DNA of 64,000 nucleotides, taken from positions 784,713 through 848,712 of the forward strand of contig NZ_KQ947986.1 in NCBI RefSeq assembly GCF_001513975.1. The letters run 5' to 3'. The stretch's first letter is position 1; the number at the start of each line of letters is the position of its first letter. This DNA comes from Streptomyces curacoi. Its GTDB lineage: Bacteria; Actinomycetota; Actinomycetes; Streptomycetales; Streptomycetaceae. Shown here piece by piece: positions 15,655 through 25,206 of the stretch. The position numbers and the translations under genes were made by a program. The notes beneath the pieces are model-generated. The model did no database searches, was not told the DNA's origin, and saw only the letters and a list, made by a program, of their open reading frames with translations.

Positions 15655-17607
15655 ATGACGGACACCACGGCATTCGACTGGCGGTCCTTCCTGCTCAGGT
15701 GGAGCGGGGAGTGGGCGGATTCCCTGCCGGACGGCGAGACGCGGGGCGAGGACGACGAGGCAGCGCGGCGGGACCGGTGGCTGGGGTTCCCGCCCGCGTC
15801 CGAGGAGCGGATCGCAGCCATGGAGGAGCGCCTCGGGCGCCGGATGCCGCCGTCGTACCGGGAGTTCCTCAAGGTCAGCGACGGGTGGCGGCACGCGGGC
15901 GGTTTCGTGTGGCTGCTGGCGGGGGCCGAGGACGCGCGCTGGCACCACAACGAGTCGGGACTCGCGGACATGTTCGAGGAGTACCTGGACGAGGACGCCG
16001 GGCCCGAGGAGCGGCGGGAGGCGGACATCTGGCGGCGCGGGCTGCAGCTCGACGTCGAGTCCGACATCACCCACGTGCTCATGGATCCCGAGGACGTGGA
16101 CGAGGACGGTGAGTGGGCCGTGTACACGTGGGCGGGCTGGCGGGCCGCGCCACCCGAGCGGTACGCGAACTTCCTTGAGTTCATGCGGGACATGCACCGG
16201 GAGTTCCACAGCCTGCGGGCGCACCGGAGCGACGGGGAGCCGGTGTTCGCCAACGACACGACGCGGAAGCTGGACGCCCTGGTGGAGGAGGCCCGGCTGG
16301 AGGCGCTGCGCGGCGGCTGGGAACGGGCCGGGACGGCGCTGGACGAGGCCAAGGAGTACGGCAGACCGCGGGCCGCCGGGCTGGGCGACCAGATACGCCG
16401 CCTGCTCGGGCAGACCCACATGGTGTACTTCGACGGCCTGGTGACGGACCCGCAGTACGCGCCCGAGCTGCTGCCACCGCTGGTCGCCGAGCACGCGGCG
16501 CACTCGTACCGGGACGACTCCACGCTGACGTTCCACCTGCGGGGTGCCGACGACGACCTGGTGGCACTGGCTTACGCGACGTTGGACCGGGTCAGGAACG
16601 GCACGTACCGGTACGCGGCGGCCGGACCGTTCGGGGAAGCGGTCGAGCGGGCCCGGGAGTTGGCGCGGTGGGGAGACAGCGACGGGGCATGGCGGACGCT
16701 GATGAGCGCTCTTCCCCTGTGGGAGCCGCTGGGACCGGATCACCTGGCGCCACTGGGATGGCTGGCCGACCCCGTGCTCGGGCCGCTGCTGACCGAGGAG
16801 CGGGGCCGGGAGCTGCTCTCCACGCCGAGAGGCGGGCAGGGCGGTGAGGCACCGAGTCCGGCGGCCGGACTCGACCCGGGCGGCCTGGCGTGGCTCGCGG
16901 AACCGGATCCGGGCAACAACCGCACGTCCTACCGGTTCGTCCTGGTGGAGGGGGTGGAGCCGGAGGAGTTGCCGGAACGGCTCACGGACGGGGACGGCGC
17001 CGTGCTGAACGAACCCATGACCTTCTGGGAGGCGCGCCACAGGTCGCGGCAGAACCAGAGGGAGTTCTCGTCCTACGACGACAGGGCTCTCATGGCGGTC
17101 GGCCGGGCCGGCACCGGTTGGAGCTTCGCCTTCGACGACGACCCTGCCCCGTTCCACCGCCGGCGGTTCGTCTCCCCGGCCGCGGCCGCCAGCGCGGGCA
17201 CCCGTGCGGTGGTGGTGTGGAGCGGCCTGAGGACAGGGCACGGGGAGCCGTTCTTCCACCTTTCGGCGGCGCGAGACGGTGCCGAGCAGTACGCGTTCAC
17301 GTACGCGGAGGGAGAGATCCGGAAAAGCGGGGAGATACCGCGGGCGCTGGACCCGAGCCGGTTCTTCGGCGGCCTGGAGGACGTTGCGGAGGCGGAACGG
17401 TCGCTGCTGGAGGCGGTGGCCGGGGAGTTCGGTGCGTCCCTGCCGCGTCATGCCCTCGTGAACGGGCGGCTGCACACGTTCGCCACCCGTTCCTGGACAC
17501 GGCCGCCGGGGGACGGCGAGACGTACGCGGTGATCGGCATGCACTGGGGAGCCGCGCGCCCGGCGGACGGCGAGCGAGCGGAGGACGGCGAGCCAGCGGA
17601 GGGCTAA
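15655..17607 (+). CDS. Large SMI1/KNR4 (SUKH) family protein
   Basis: A protein of 650 residues from the ATG at 15655. The N-terminal SUKH domain is clear: PASEERIAAMEERLGRRMPP, SYREFLKVSDGWRHAGGFVW, then YTWAGWRAAPPERYANFLEFM. The middle region is helical. The C-terminal 200 residues hold a second module (FVLVEGVEPEELPERL, ALMAVGRAGTGWSFAFDDD) resembling DUF6461-type domains. SUKH proteins are often toxin immunity proteins, but large multi-domain Streptomyces ones have no known role, and no toxin lies beside it. The last codons are two tandem 18-bp copies encoding DGERAE/DGEPAE. A second large SUKH-type gene is at 21499. Confidence 0.72.
   Translation: MTDTTAFDWRSFLLRWSGEWADSLPDGETRGEDDEAARRDRWLGFPPASEERIAAMEERLGRRMPPSYREFLKVSDGWRHAGGFVWLLAGAEDARWHHNESGLADMFEEYLDEDAGPEERREADIWRRGLQLDVESDITHVLMDPEDVDEDGEWAVYTWAGWRAAPPERYANFLEFMRDMHREFHSLRAHRSDGEPVFANDTTRKLDALVEEARLEALRGGWERAGTALDEAKEYGRPRAAGLGDQIRRLLGQTHMVYFDGLVTDPQYAPELLPPLVAEHAAHSYRDDSTLTFHLRGADDDLVALAYATLDRVRNGTYRYAAAGPFGEAVERARELARWGDSDGAWRTLMSALPLWEPLGPDHLAPLGWLADPVLGPLLTEERGRELLSTPRGGQGGEAPSPAAGLDPGGLAWLAEPDPGNNRTSYRFVLVEGVEPEELPERLTDGDGAVLNEPMTFWEARHRSRQNQREFSSYDDRALMAVGRAGTGWSFAFDDDPAPFHRRRFVSPAAAASAGTRAVVVWSGLRTGHGEPFFHLSAARDGAEQYAFTYAEGEIRKSGEIPRALDPSRFFGGLEDVAEAERSLLEAVAGEFGASLPRHALVNGRLHTFATRSWTRPPGDGETYAVIGMHWGAARPADGERAEDGEPAEG
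17565..17600 (+). repeat. Two tandem 18-bp copies at a gene 3' end
   Basis: GGACGGCGAGCGAGCGGA and GGACGGCGAGCCAGCGGA, adjacent, five bases before the TAA of the SUKH gene. In frame, so they lengthen the C-terminus by six residues. Confidence 0.8.
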
Positions 17608-17655
17608 GCGGAGACATAGGGGACGGAGAGCAGCCAGAGACCGGTTGGCCGAGCC

Positions 17656-18039
17656 TCAGGAAGACATCGCGGCGCGATCGGACTCGCTACGGAGGACGCA
17701 GAATTCATTGCCTTCCGGATCGGCGAGGACGGCCCAGCCCGCGCCGTCGGGCTCCCTGCGATCAGCGACCAGGGTGGCGCCGAGCTTCAACAGCCGCTCG
17801 ATCTCCTCCTCGCGCGAGGTCGTCGGACGCAGGCACAAGTGGATCCGGTTCTTGATTGTCTTCGGCTCCGGCACCTGGTTGAAGTACAGCAGCGGGCCCT
17901 CCGGAAGCATCACCTGAGTCTCCCGGTCGCCCGGTCTGTCCTGCGGATGCAGCGGGCAACCGGTCACCTCACTCCAGAAGCGAGCCAGCTCATAGGCATT
18001 CGAACAGTCGATCGCCACGTTCTGCACTACCGAGACCAT
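17656..18039 (-). CDS. VOC (glyoxalase/bleomycin-resistance-like) family protein
   Basis: A protein of 127 residues with one VOC module: VQNVAIDCSNAYELARFWSE, a metal-face NRIHLCLRPT strand and WAVLADPEGNEFCVL at the end. Members bind a metal or small ligand as dimers. The substrate is not predictable. It is convergent with the SUKH gene 48 bp away. Confident for family, silent on function. Confidence 0.82.
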   Translation of the reverse strand: MVSVVQNVAIDCSNAYELARFWSEVTGCPLHPQDRPGDRETQVMLPEGPLLYFNQVPEPKTIKNRIHLCLRPTTSREEEIERLLKLGATLVADRREPDGAGWAVLADPEGNEFCVLRSESDRAAMSS

Positions 18040-18222
18040 GCAGCTCAGCCTGCCCGAGCGCCCCTCGGTTCGCTACCAGAATTCCTGGGAAGGCCAGGAG
18101 TCCGGGACCTCCGGCCGAGGCGCTGCGCGACCGTACCTTCAGCTGGATGCGGGGCTCGTCGCTCGGCCGGACCCAACGGCGTCGGCAAGTACCCGGCGTG
18201 TTCTCCGGACACTCGTTCCGGC

Positions 18223-19365
18223 TCAGGGAATGGGCGTCACGTCGATGACGACGGCTCCGTTTCCGCCGACGCCTCCGGCCACGCCGTTGTCCCCGGCGCT
18301 ACCGGCCGACCCGCCGGCGGCGGAAGCACCGCCGCTGGTCGCGCCCGCGCCACCGGCACCGCCGGCGCCGCCCGTGCCGCCACCGCCGCCGTTGCCGCCG
18401 GCGCCGAAGGCGAACCCGTCGACGGTGATGCCGGTGCCACCGGACCCGCCGGTGCCACCGCTGCCACCGGTACCCCCGATGCCGCCGGCCCCACCCGTGC
18501 CGCTCTGCCGGCTTGCGCCGCTGCCGCCGGCCGTACCGGAGTTGCCCACGGCGCCGGCGTTGCCGTTGTTGCCGTTCAGCATGGCGGCGGGGATACCCAG
18601 GCACCGTGTTGTCCCGCCGCCGCTGCCGCCGGATCCGGTGATGGTGCCGCCGGCGCCACCACCCCCGCCGAACCCGCCGGCCCCGCCGAGCCCGCCGGCA
18701 GCGCCGCCGCTGCCACCCCGGCCGCCCGTCGGGGCCCTGGTGCCGGCGTCGCCGCCGGAGGCGAAGGCCAGGTCCACGGCCGTGGTGATGCCCACCGTGC
18801 TTTCCTGACCGGCTCCCCCGAGGGAGCCGGAGCTGCCCGCGCTGCCGGGACCGCCGCCGAAGGGACCACCGCCGCTGCCGCCGGCGCCGCCGTTTCCGCC
18901 GGTCCCCGCGCCGCCGGCACTTCCCCCCGCTCCCACCACGATGGTCAAGGTCACACCGCCGGCGAGTACCTCGGTGCACTTCACGAAGCTGCCAGAGCCT
19001 CCGCCCCCGCCGCCGGCGCCTCCTCCTCCGCCGCCCCCGCCGCCACCGCCTCCCCCGCCCAGCGCGAGCAGGGCGTTGCCGCCGCCACCGCCGCCGCCCC
19101 CTCCGCCGCCACCGGCTCCTCCGCCCCCGCCTGCCCCGGCACCCCAGACCCGGATGGTCACGGTGTTCAGGACGGTGGGGCCGCCGGGAACCGTGAAGGT
19201 GAACACGCCGGGATTCGTGAAGCTCGCCTGCTGGTTCGGCTGCGCGGTCGCGCTGTCGGCGCCCACCATCGGCGGGAGCAGTCCGCCGAGCAGGGCTGCC
19301 ACGCCTACGCCGACCCGTCTTCCCAGGCTCGCGTGCCTCTGCCGGTTCATCGAAGTCCGCACCAT
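18223..19365 (-). CDS. Secreted glycine-rich repeat protein
   Basis: A protein of 380 residues starting at the ATG at 19365, which has AGGAGG seven bases upstream (the longer frame start lacks one). The N-terminus is a signal peptide: RQ-x-H...GRR, hydrophobic VGVGVAALLGGLLPP, Ala-rich cleavage zone near ADSATAQ. Residues about 40-70 form a beta-type module (FTNPGVFTFTVPGG, VTIRVWGAGAGG). The remainder is Gly-Gly-x and Gly-Ser/Thr repeats with few Cys, reminiscent of glycine-rich phage-fibre or cell-wall domains and superficially of mycobacterial PE_PGRS proteins. There is no sortase motif or C-terminal membrane helix, so it is predicted to be released. Function is unknown. Confidence 0.75.
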   Translation of the reverse strand: MVRTSMNRQRHASLGRRVGVGVAALLGGLLPPMVGADSATAQPNQQASFTNPGVFTFTVPGGPTVLNTVTIRVWGAGAGGGGGAGGGGGGGGGGGGNALLALGGGGGGGGGGGGGGAGGGGGGSGSFVKCTEVLAGGVTLTIVVGAGGSAGGAGTGGNGGAGGSGGGPFGGGPGSAGSSGSLGGAGQESTVGITTAVDLAFASGGDAGTRAPTGGRGGSGGAAGGLGGAGGFGGGGGAGGTITGSGGSGGGTTRCLGIPAAMLNGNNGNAGAVGNSGTAGGSGASRQSGTGGAGGIGGTGGSGGTGGSGGTGITVDGFAFGAGGNGGGGGTGGAGGAGGAGATSGGASAAGGSAGSAGDNGVAGGVGGNGAVVIDVTPIP

Positions 19366-19646
19366 GGATGTGCCTCCTGACTCATACGCGTGGTGGCCGG
19401 GAACGAACGTGACGGGCATCGGCGCCCCTCAGAAAAGGCCAAGGGAATGTGTGCCCGGCCAAGACGTGACGCCAGTGCCACGAGTGGGGCGGAAAGAAGC
19501 AGAAGAGGGAGCGCGATTCAGCCACCGCCTTATGGGTGGGGCTCCTGGGGGAAGCGAGGCAGCGTGAACTTCCTTACCGGAGCGTCTCATTGGACCCGCG
19601 ATCGGACCGGGGCCCCGCTCCGCCACCGAAGATCATCAGGTGCAGA

Positions 19647-20258
19647 ATGACCCGTATGTCGATAACGAACATGCCGAAGACGACGACGATCGACGACGCT
19701 CCGCTGATCAGCCGCACCCTGGCCCGCGCCTTCGACGACGACCCGATGATGCGCTGGTTCTTCCCCGACGACGCCTCGCGCGAGGCGTCGCTGGGCCGCT
19801 ACTTCAGCACCATCTTCACCCGGCAGTACGTCCACCACGGCGTGTGCGAGCGAACCGAGGCGGCGGCCGCGTTCTGGGTACCGCCGGAGGCGCAGGCCAA
19901 GGCCGTTCCCGACGCGGAAACCGTCCAGGAACTCCAGAACATCCTCGGCGACCGGGCTGCGCTGTTCCGGGATGCCGTCGAGACGGCCGCCCAGCACACA
20001 CCCCAGGAACCGCACTGGTACTTGGCGCTGATCGGTGCCGACCCGGCCGCCCAGGGCCAGGGACACGGGGCCGCCCTGCTGCGCTCGGGACTGGCCAAGG
20101 CCGACGCGGCGGGACTGCCCACCTGTCTGGAGTCCTCCAAACCGTCCAACCTGCCCTTCTACGAGCACTTCGGCTTCACCGTGCGTGAGGAACTGCGGCT
20201 GCCGGGGGACGGACCGGCGCTGTGGGCGATGTGGCGTCGGCCGCGCCGCCACCTCTGA
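19647..20258 (+). CDS. GNAT family N-acetyltransferase
   Basis: A protein of 203 residues from the ATG at 19647 (AGGTG just upstream); the ATG at 19656 is the alternative. It has ISRTLARAFDDDPMMRWFFP at the N-terminus and the acetyl-CoA loop in WYLALIGADPAAQGQGHGAAL, LLRSGLAKADAAGLPTCLE and FYEHFGFTVREELRLPG at the end. This subgroup includes many uncharacterised Streptomyces acetyltransferases and some antibiotic-modifying ones. The last codons and stop are duplicated in tandem just downstream. Confidence 0.82.
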   Translation: MTRMSITNMPKTTTIDDAPLISRTLARAFDDDPMMRWFFPDDASREASLGRYFSTIFTRQYVHHGVCERTEAAAAFWVPPEAQAKAVPDAETVQELQNILGDRAALFRDAVETAAQHTPQEPHWYLALIGADPAAQGQGHGAALLRSGLAKADAAGLPTCLESSKPSNLPFYEHFGFTVREELRLPGDGPALWAMWRRPRRHL

Positions 20259-20285
20259 GTCGGCCGCCGCGCCGCCACCTCTGAG
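20237..20285 (+). repeat. Tandem duplication across the GNAT stop codon
   Basis: TCGGCCGCGCCGCCACCTCTGAG (20237-20259) is followed immediately by a 26-bp near-copy with one extra GCC (20260-20285). The TGA stop is contained in each copy. Confidence 0.85.
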
Positions 20286-20310
20286 TCGGCCCCCGCGCCG
20301 ACCACGGCGA

Positions 20311-20350
20311 CAGGGCCGAGTGCACGGTCTCTTCCGTGCACCAGGCCCTG
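20311..20350. terminator. Bidirectional hairpin terminator
   Basis: CAGGGCC..GTGCACGG pairs with CCGTGCAC..GGCCCTG around a six-base loop, between the convergent GNAT and protease genes. Confidence 0.8.
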
Positions 20351-20373
20351 TCGGGTCTTTCCGTACCGGTCGA

Positions 20374-21303
20374 TCAGTACACCTGCACCCCGAAGGCGTT
20401 GAGGGCCTCGGTGACCGGCTGGAAGAACGTCACGCTGGGCGGGCTGGCGCAGTTGCCGCTGCCGCCTGAGGTGAGGCCCAGCGCCTGGGTGCCGGCGTAG
20501 AGGGGGCCGCCGCTGTCGCCCGGCTCTGCGCAGATGTTGGTGCGGATCATGCCGGTCACCACGCCGTCCGGGTAGCGCGCACTCCAGTTCACGCCGGTGA
20601 CCCGGCCGCAGTGAGTGCCGGTGGTGGAGCCGCGGCGGCAGGCCGCCTGGCCGCGCTGGGCGTTGGCGGCGCCGGTGATGTCCTGGTCGCCGACCGTGCC
20701 GGGCGGGGCGGGCCGGCCGGGGTCGTAGGCCACGAGGCCGTAGTCGTTGCCGGGGTAGCTGGAGCCGGCGGTGGTCCCGATGTGTGTGACGAGCCGGTCC
20801 GAGTACCAGTCGGTGGTTCCGTTGGTGCAGTGGCCGGCGGTGAGGAAGTAGTGGTTTCCGGCAGTGTCCTGGGTGTTGAAGCCCAGCGAGCAGCGCAACG
20901 TACCGGCGGCGTTCCTGCTGTAGATGGCGTCCCCTCCGGAGAGGTACCTGGTGAGCTTGCCCGGCAGGCGCTCGATGCGCAGCGCGCCGGCGTTGGCGCC
21001 CGCGGCCCGCTTGATGGTGTCGATCGCGGCGGCGGACACGGTGCTGTCGGCCGCGAGCAGCACCCTGCCGGACGTGCCGTCCACACTCCAGGCCGTGCCG
21101 ACCACACCGGCCCTCGCGACCGCCTGCTCGACCGCGGAGAGCTGCGTGGTGCTGTAGGTCGTGGTCGGGCTGGGGTCGACGGTGCCTGCGTGGGCCGCGG
21201 TCCCGGCCAGGGCCGTCGCCGCCAGGGCGGTCAGGCCGGACGTCAGGGCGACGAAACGGGTACATCGTCTCGCGCCGCGGGGCGCCGGGCGTCTGATCCT
21301 CAT
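20374..21303 (-). CDS. Secreted S1 serine protease, streptogrisin type
   Basis: A protein of 309 residues. A twin-Arg-containing signal peptide (1-38, ending AHA) is followed by a propeptide (about 40-123). The mature enzyme probably begins near DAIYSRN, as in streptogrisin B. The catalytic triad is visible: His158 (LTAGHC), Asp187 (GNDYGLV), Ser264 (EPGDSGGPL). Four cysteines sit in the family's positions. It is a chymotrypsin-like extracellular protease that matures by self-cleavage. Transcription ends at the hairpin at 20311-20350. The long opposite-strand open frame here is an artefact of GC bias. Confidence 0.92.
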   Translation of the reverse strand: MRIRRPAPRGARRCTRFVALTSGLTALAATALAGTAAHAGTVDPSPTTTYSTTQLSAVEQAVARAGVVGTAWSVDGTSGRVLLAADSTVSAAAIDTIKRAAGANAGALRIERLPGKLTRYLSGGDAIYSRNAAGTLRCSLGFNTQDTAGNHYFLTAGHCTNGTTDWYSDRLVTHIGTTAGSSYPGNDYGLVAYDPGRPAPPGTVGDQDITGAANAQRGQAACRRGSTTGTHCGRVTGVNWSARYPDGVVTGMIRTNICAEPGDSGGPLYAGTQALGLTSGGSGNCASPPSVTFFQPVTEALNAFGVQVY

Positions 21304-21498
21304 ACGGGCCTCCAGGAAGGGTCGGGCCGCACGCCACGGGAGGGAAACGGCCGTTCGGTGATCCCTTTCCGGACGCTAACCGCGCCCCCAGGACCCCGGC
21401 GACCTGGGCACCTCGTACGGGTGACGGCCCGGCAGGTCGCGCGCCCCTGGAGGATCAGGAAGGTGCCCACGGTGACCGGGAAGCCGGGCAGACCTACC

Positions 21499-23429
21499 TC
21501 ACTCCTCCCCCGGCCGCGGTGCGCAGTGCTTCTCCAGCTCTGCCGCCGCCCACCGGATCGACGGCAGCGGATCGTCGTGCAGATGGCGCAGGGCGGGCAG
21601 CACCGCCCGTACCGCGGCCCGGTTCTCCGCGCTGTCGCAGTCGGCGATGTCCGCGATGAGCAGCAGCAGGGTGGGGCGAGCCTGGTTGTCGGGGTCGGTC
21701 ATCAGCTCAGCCAGGAACGGCACCGCGGGTGCCGCCGCGGTCAGCCCCGAGCTCTTGGAGACCAGCAGCCGGTAGAGGTCGTGGACCGCTTCCATGGCGG
21801 TCTCCTTGTGGTCGGATGCCACCTTGCCGATCAGACCGGGCACCGCGTGTGCGGGACCGCGTGCGGACCAGTAGGAACCCCAGTCGACCGCGTCCAGCCG
21901 CAGCTGGAGCTCACGGTGCGGCCAGAGCCTTTCCGCATCGAGGCGCAGTGCCACCGGGCCGGACGGTCCGGTGACGTACAGCGTGCCGTCGCTCTCCAGG
22001 GCCAGGTCCGTGATGCCGGTGCCGAGCCGCAGCCGGGCCACCGCGCTGGAGCGCAGGTCCCAGATGCGGACCAGCCCGTCCGCCCAGGCGCAGGCCAGCG
22101 CGGGGCCGGTCGCCAGGCCGGCCGCCGTGAGCGCGGTGACCGCTGTGCGCCGTCGGTCGAACGGCAGTGGCCGCGGGTCGCAGTCCGTCCGCCAGTAGCG
22201 CAGCACGCCATGTGCGTCGCCGCTGACCACGGCCCGGTGGGCGTCGTCGAGCCGGACGCAGGCGAGGGCGGTCACCGGGGCACGGTGCAGGGACTCGCTG
22301 ACGGCCGCGGAGGGCCCGTCGGCGACCGCCTCGGCGGTGGACTCCCATACGTGGACGCGGCCTTCGGCGTCGCCCGCGGCGGCCAGGGTGGCGTCCTCGT
22401 CGAGGGCGGTGGCGGTGCGGTCGGGCAGGGCGCGGAGTGCGGCGGGGACGGTGGCGGCGACGGGGGCGCCGCCGGTGGATTCCACCCGCCAGCGCCCGCG
22501 GTCGTCGGTGTCGCCGTCGGTGAGCGCGAACGGGCCCAGCTCCTCCAGGGGTTCGGGGACCTCGCTGGGCGGCTTGATGTCGTCGTCGGTGCAGGCGATG
22601 CCCAGCGTCTCGACGACCTGGAGCAGCGCCTCGCGGGTCCGGCCGTGGATCACCAGGGTGAAGTCGGCGCCCGGGCCGCGGCCGTGGGAGATGAGCACGT
22701 CCGGACCGCCGTACATCAGCGCATCGCAGCCCAGCTCCTGCCACGGCAGCAGTCCCACCTCCCGGTACGAGGCCGTCAGCCGCTCCAGGACCGCCGGATC
22801 GTCGGCGACCTCCGCGCGGCGCACCTTGAGGGTCCAGCCGTAGGTGCCGGGCAGCCGCTCCAGGGCCAGTTGGAGGAAGAACTCCGACAGCGACCGGCTC
22901 TGCAACTGCCAGCCGCTGCCGGTGCTGACCAGCACCCGGGGGTCGGGGTGGGCGGCCTCGGCGGCGAGGTAGCCCCACTGGTTGCAGTACTGGTACTCGG
23001 ACATGAAGACGCAGATCCGCCGGTCGGGAGCATCCGGTGGCAGGAACGGGTTGTCCTTGGGCAGTCCGTCGGCCCGGCCGGGTCCAGGCGCGCGTCTTCG
23101 TCGTAGGGGTCCTCGTCGGCGTCCCGCTCGCGGTACTCGTCGACCCAGATGCTCGGCGGCCACTGGGTGTGCGTCCAGTACAGCCGTGGCCGGAACGAAA
23201 AGGAGTTGACCGGGGAGTCCCACCATTCGGCGAGCGCCGCGGGGACGGGAAGGCTCTCGTCGATGCCGTAGGCGGAGTTCTCCCCGCCCCAGCGGGAAGC
23301 GACCGGCTCACCTCCCGGGTCCTCGTACCCCCACTCGCGCTGTACTGCGTCGAGCAACTCCCACCGGGGCCGGTCCTGTTGGTGCCGGAGCCGCTCCGCG
23401 AACTGTCCGTAGTCGATGATCTCTACCAC
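21499..23429 (-). pseudogene. SUKH-WD40-type protein split by a frameshift
   Basis: The protein reads leftward from a GTG at 23429: VVEIIDYGQFAERLRHQQDR, AYGIDESLPVPAALAEWW, FRPRLYWTHTQWPPSIW, DEYRERDADEDPYDEDARLD. At about 23071-23081 the sequence CTGGACCCGGCCGGGCC needs one more G to continue as PGRADGLPKDNPFLPPD and then RRICVFMSEYQYCNQWGYLA. The second part holds WD40-like strands (VHVWES, VLRYWRT, VRIWDLRS) and ends with a HEAT-like helical segment to 21499. The total would be about 643 residues. The N-terminal part resembles SMI1/KNR4 proteins. Either a recent -1 frameshift or a sequence error in a G/C run. The upstream GNAT gene is divergent. Confidence 0.65.
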
Positions 23430-23564
23430 GCGGGCATCGTACGGGTGTTCCCGCGGAGGCAGGTGCTCGTGCACGGCTTCCGGACGCTGGATAACGCCTG
23501 CACAGGGAGAGGTGCGGCTGACAGACTGGTCAGTCGGATCGGAACCGGGCGACGGGAGGCGACG

Positions 23565-24473
23565 TTGACGGAGCGGTTTGTCCGGAAGCAGGCCGACTGG
23601 CAACTCACCGAAGACGTCGACGATTTCCTCGCCCGAGCCGGAGACTTCCTGCGCTCGCGCCCCGCCCTGCACAACACGCCGCTGACGGACATCGAGAAAC
23701 TGCGAACAGGCGGGCCGGACGCACACGGTGGCGAAGCCGCCGTCTTCGGCCGACTGGAGTCAGCAGGCGAGGTCCGCGCCGTCCTTTATCGCACTCCGCG
23801 CGGCCGCCTGAGCCTCACCCCCCTCTCTGCCGAGCAGGCCGGCACCCTCGCCGCCCATCTGGCCGGCCTCGGCCCCTCCCCCTGCGACGTCATCGCGGAC
23901 CACGACACCGCCACCGCCTTCGCCGAGGCATGGCAGCGGCACACGGGCGCAGCGTCGGTACCGTTCTGGCGGACTCATCTCTACCGTCTCGGCACGCTCA
24001 CCCCACCGCAGCCGCGCGCCGAGGGCCGGGGCCGCGTCACGGGCGAGAAGGACCATGAGCAAGTCGTGCGCTGGTGCCGTGAGTTCTGCGTCGATGTCAG
24101 AGAGAACGTCTCCATGGACGCCATTGACGCCGGCTCCTGGGCCGACACCCGTTTCGCGGACAAGCACTTCACCTTTTGGGAGACCCCGGAAGGCGTCCCC
24201 GTCTCCATGGCGGGCTCGACGTCGATGGTCGGGGGCATGGTCCGGGTGGACCCCGTCTACACCCCGGCCCACCTCCGGGGTCGCGGCTACGCGGGCGCCG
24301 TGACGGTCGAGGTGAGCAGGGCCGCGCTGGCGGCGGGCGCGACGGACGTCGTCCTGTACGCGGATCCGGCCAACCCGACCAGCAACGCCCTCTACCAGCG
24401 CATCGGGTACGTCCACATCGCGGACTTCGCCGGGTACAAGTTCTCCTACGGCGCATCAGAAGCAAAGCGATGA
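23565..24473 (+). CDS. GNAT family N-acetyltransferase (about 302 residues)
   Basis: I place the start at TTG 23565, which has GGGAGG five bases upstream; no ATG or GTG in frame is better placed. The N-terminal half is a helical domain (DVDDFLARAGDFLRSRPALH, HNTPLTDIEKLR). The C-terminal half is the GNAT domain: WETPEGVPVSMAGSTSMVGG, the acetyl-CoA loop in PAHLRGRGYAGAVTVEVSRA and LYADPANPTSNALYQRIGY. The layout matches predicted acetyltransferases with an N-terminal accessory domain. It diverges from the frameshifted SUKH-WD40 gene and ends four bases from the convergent membrane-protein gene. Confidence 0.8.
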   Translation: MTERFVRKQADWQLTEDVDDFLARAGDFLRSRPALHNTPLTDIEKLRTGGPDAHGGEAAVFGRLESAGEVRAVLYRTPRGRLSLTPLSAEQAGTLAAHLAGLGPSPCDVIADHDTATAFAEAWQRHTGAASVPFWRTHLYRLGTLTPPQPRAEGRGRVTGEKDHEQVVRWCREFCVDVRENVSMDAIDAGSWADTRFADKHFTFWETPEGVPVSMAGSTSMVGGMVRVDPVYTPAHLRGRGYAGAVTVEVSRAALAAGATDVVLYADPANPTSNALYQRIGYVHIADFAGYKFSYGASEAKR

Positions 24474-24477
24474 GTGC

Positions 24478-24999
24478 TCACGCCGGCAGGGGCGAGGCGG
24501 CCGTTCGGCGCCGGTAGTAATGGACTGTGACCGCCCCGAGCAACGGACCCCACAGGACCAGTGGCGCGTAGACGATGTTGAGGAGCCAGGTGCCCCAGGC
24601 GGAAGCCTGCATGTCGGCGTTGAGTGACGTGTAGACGAACAGGGCGCCGAAGACGGTGGTGGCGAGCGCACCGAGCCCGGCCAGGACGGTGGCCGGCAAG
24701 ACCGGGACCGGACGCCCTCGCAGATACGGGATCCAGCGCGGCCACACCTCGCCCCAGCTCTGGACGAGCCCGAGGGTGAGCACCGCGAAGAACTCCGAAA
24801 CCAGGCTGAGGCCGACGAGGTAGAACGATCCCCAGCCCGGGGCATGCATCTGCTGGTACTCCGAGGGAGCCAGCCCCACGGGTATGCCCACCGCGATGGC
24901 CAGACGCCACATCGCCGACGGCAGATTGGTCAACGCGGCGCCCAGGGCGGCGCGCTCGGCCCAGGCCGGCACATCCGGCAGTGTCTTCACTCTCCACAT
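24478..24999 (-). CDS. Four-helix integral membrane protein, unknown function
   Basis: A protein of about 173 residues from the ATG at 24999 (a GTG three codons upstream is also possible). Hydrophobic segments lie around residues 27-45 (AMWRLAIAVGIPVGLAP), 55-75 (GSFYLVGLSLVSEFFAVLTL), 100-125 (VLPATVLAGLGALATTVFGA) and 140-160 (NIVYAPLVLWGPLLGAVTV). The C-terminus is basic (HYYRRR). Similar proteins are common, unnamed actinomycete membrane proteins. No neighbour suggests a role. Confidence 0.65.
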   Translation of the reverse strand: MWRVKTLPDVPAWAERAALGAALTNLPSAMWRLAIAVGIPVGLAPSEYQQMHAPGWGSFYLVGLSLVSEFFAVLTLGLVQSWGEVWPRWIPYLRGRPVPVLPATVLAGLGALATTVFGALFVYTSLNADMQASAWGTWLLNIVYAPLVLWGPLLGAVTVHYYRRRTAASPLPA

Positions 25000-25206
25000 G
25001 TGATCCACACTGGCCGCGCCAACGCCGTCGCACGTCGCCCCTGGGTCTTGTCCTCCTCCGCCGAGACGCGGATATGCGCGTACGACCACCTCCCGCCACA
25101 CCGGCCACCGAAGTGGCGGCGGCGCTTGTCCGTTTCAGCCGCGGACGGTGACACCGAAGCGGGTGCGCAGGCGACCGTCCGGTGCGCTCAGGGCCGTTGA
25201 GGCTGG
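25000..25206. other. Gap of 207 bp
   Basis: The gap lies upstream of the membrane-protein gene and just after the SWIM gene stop. A short leftward frame with the pattern ALSAPDGRLRTRFGVTVRG and a stop near 25139 is protein-like; I cannot tie it to a gene. Confidence 0.35.

Noticed and set aside
18223-19365. Glycine-rich protein as a PE_PGRS family member
   Set aside because: No PE domain is present and it has an ordinary signal peptide, so only the composition is similar.
18941-19567. Rightward Pro-rich open frame across the glycine-rich gene
   Set aside because: Pro runs are the complement of Gly codons; the leftward frame has a signal peptide and a good ribosome site.
20611-23106. Rightward open frame of about 830 codons
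   Set aside because: Antisense to protease and SUKH-WD40 genes; no recognisable domain.
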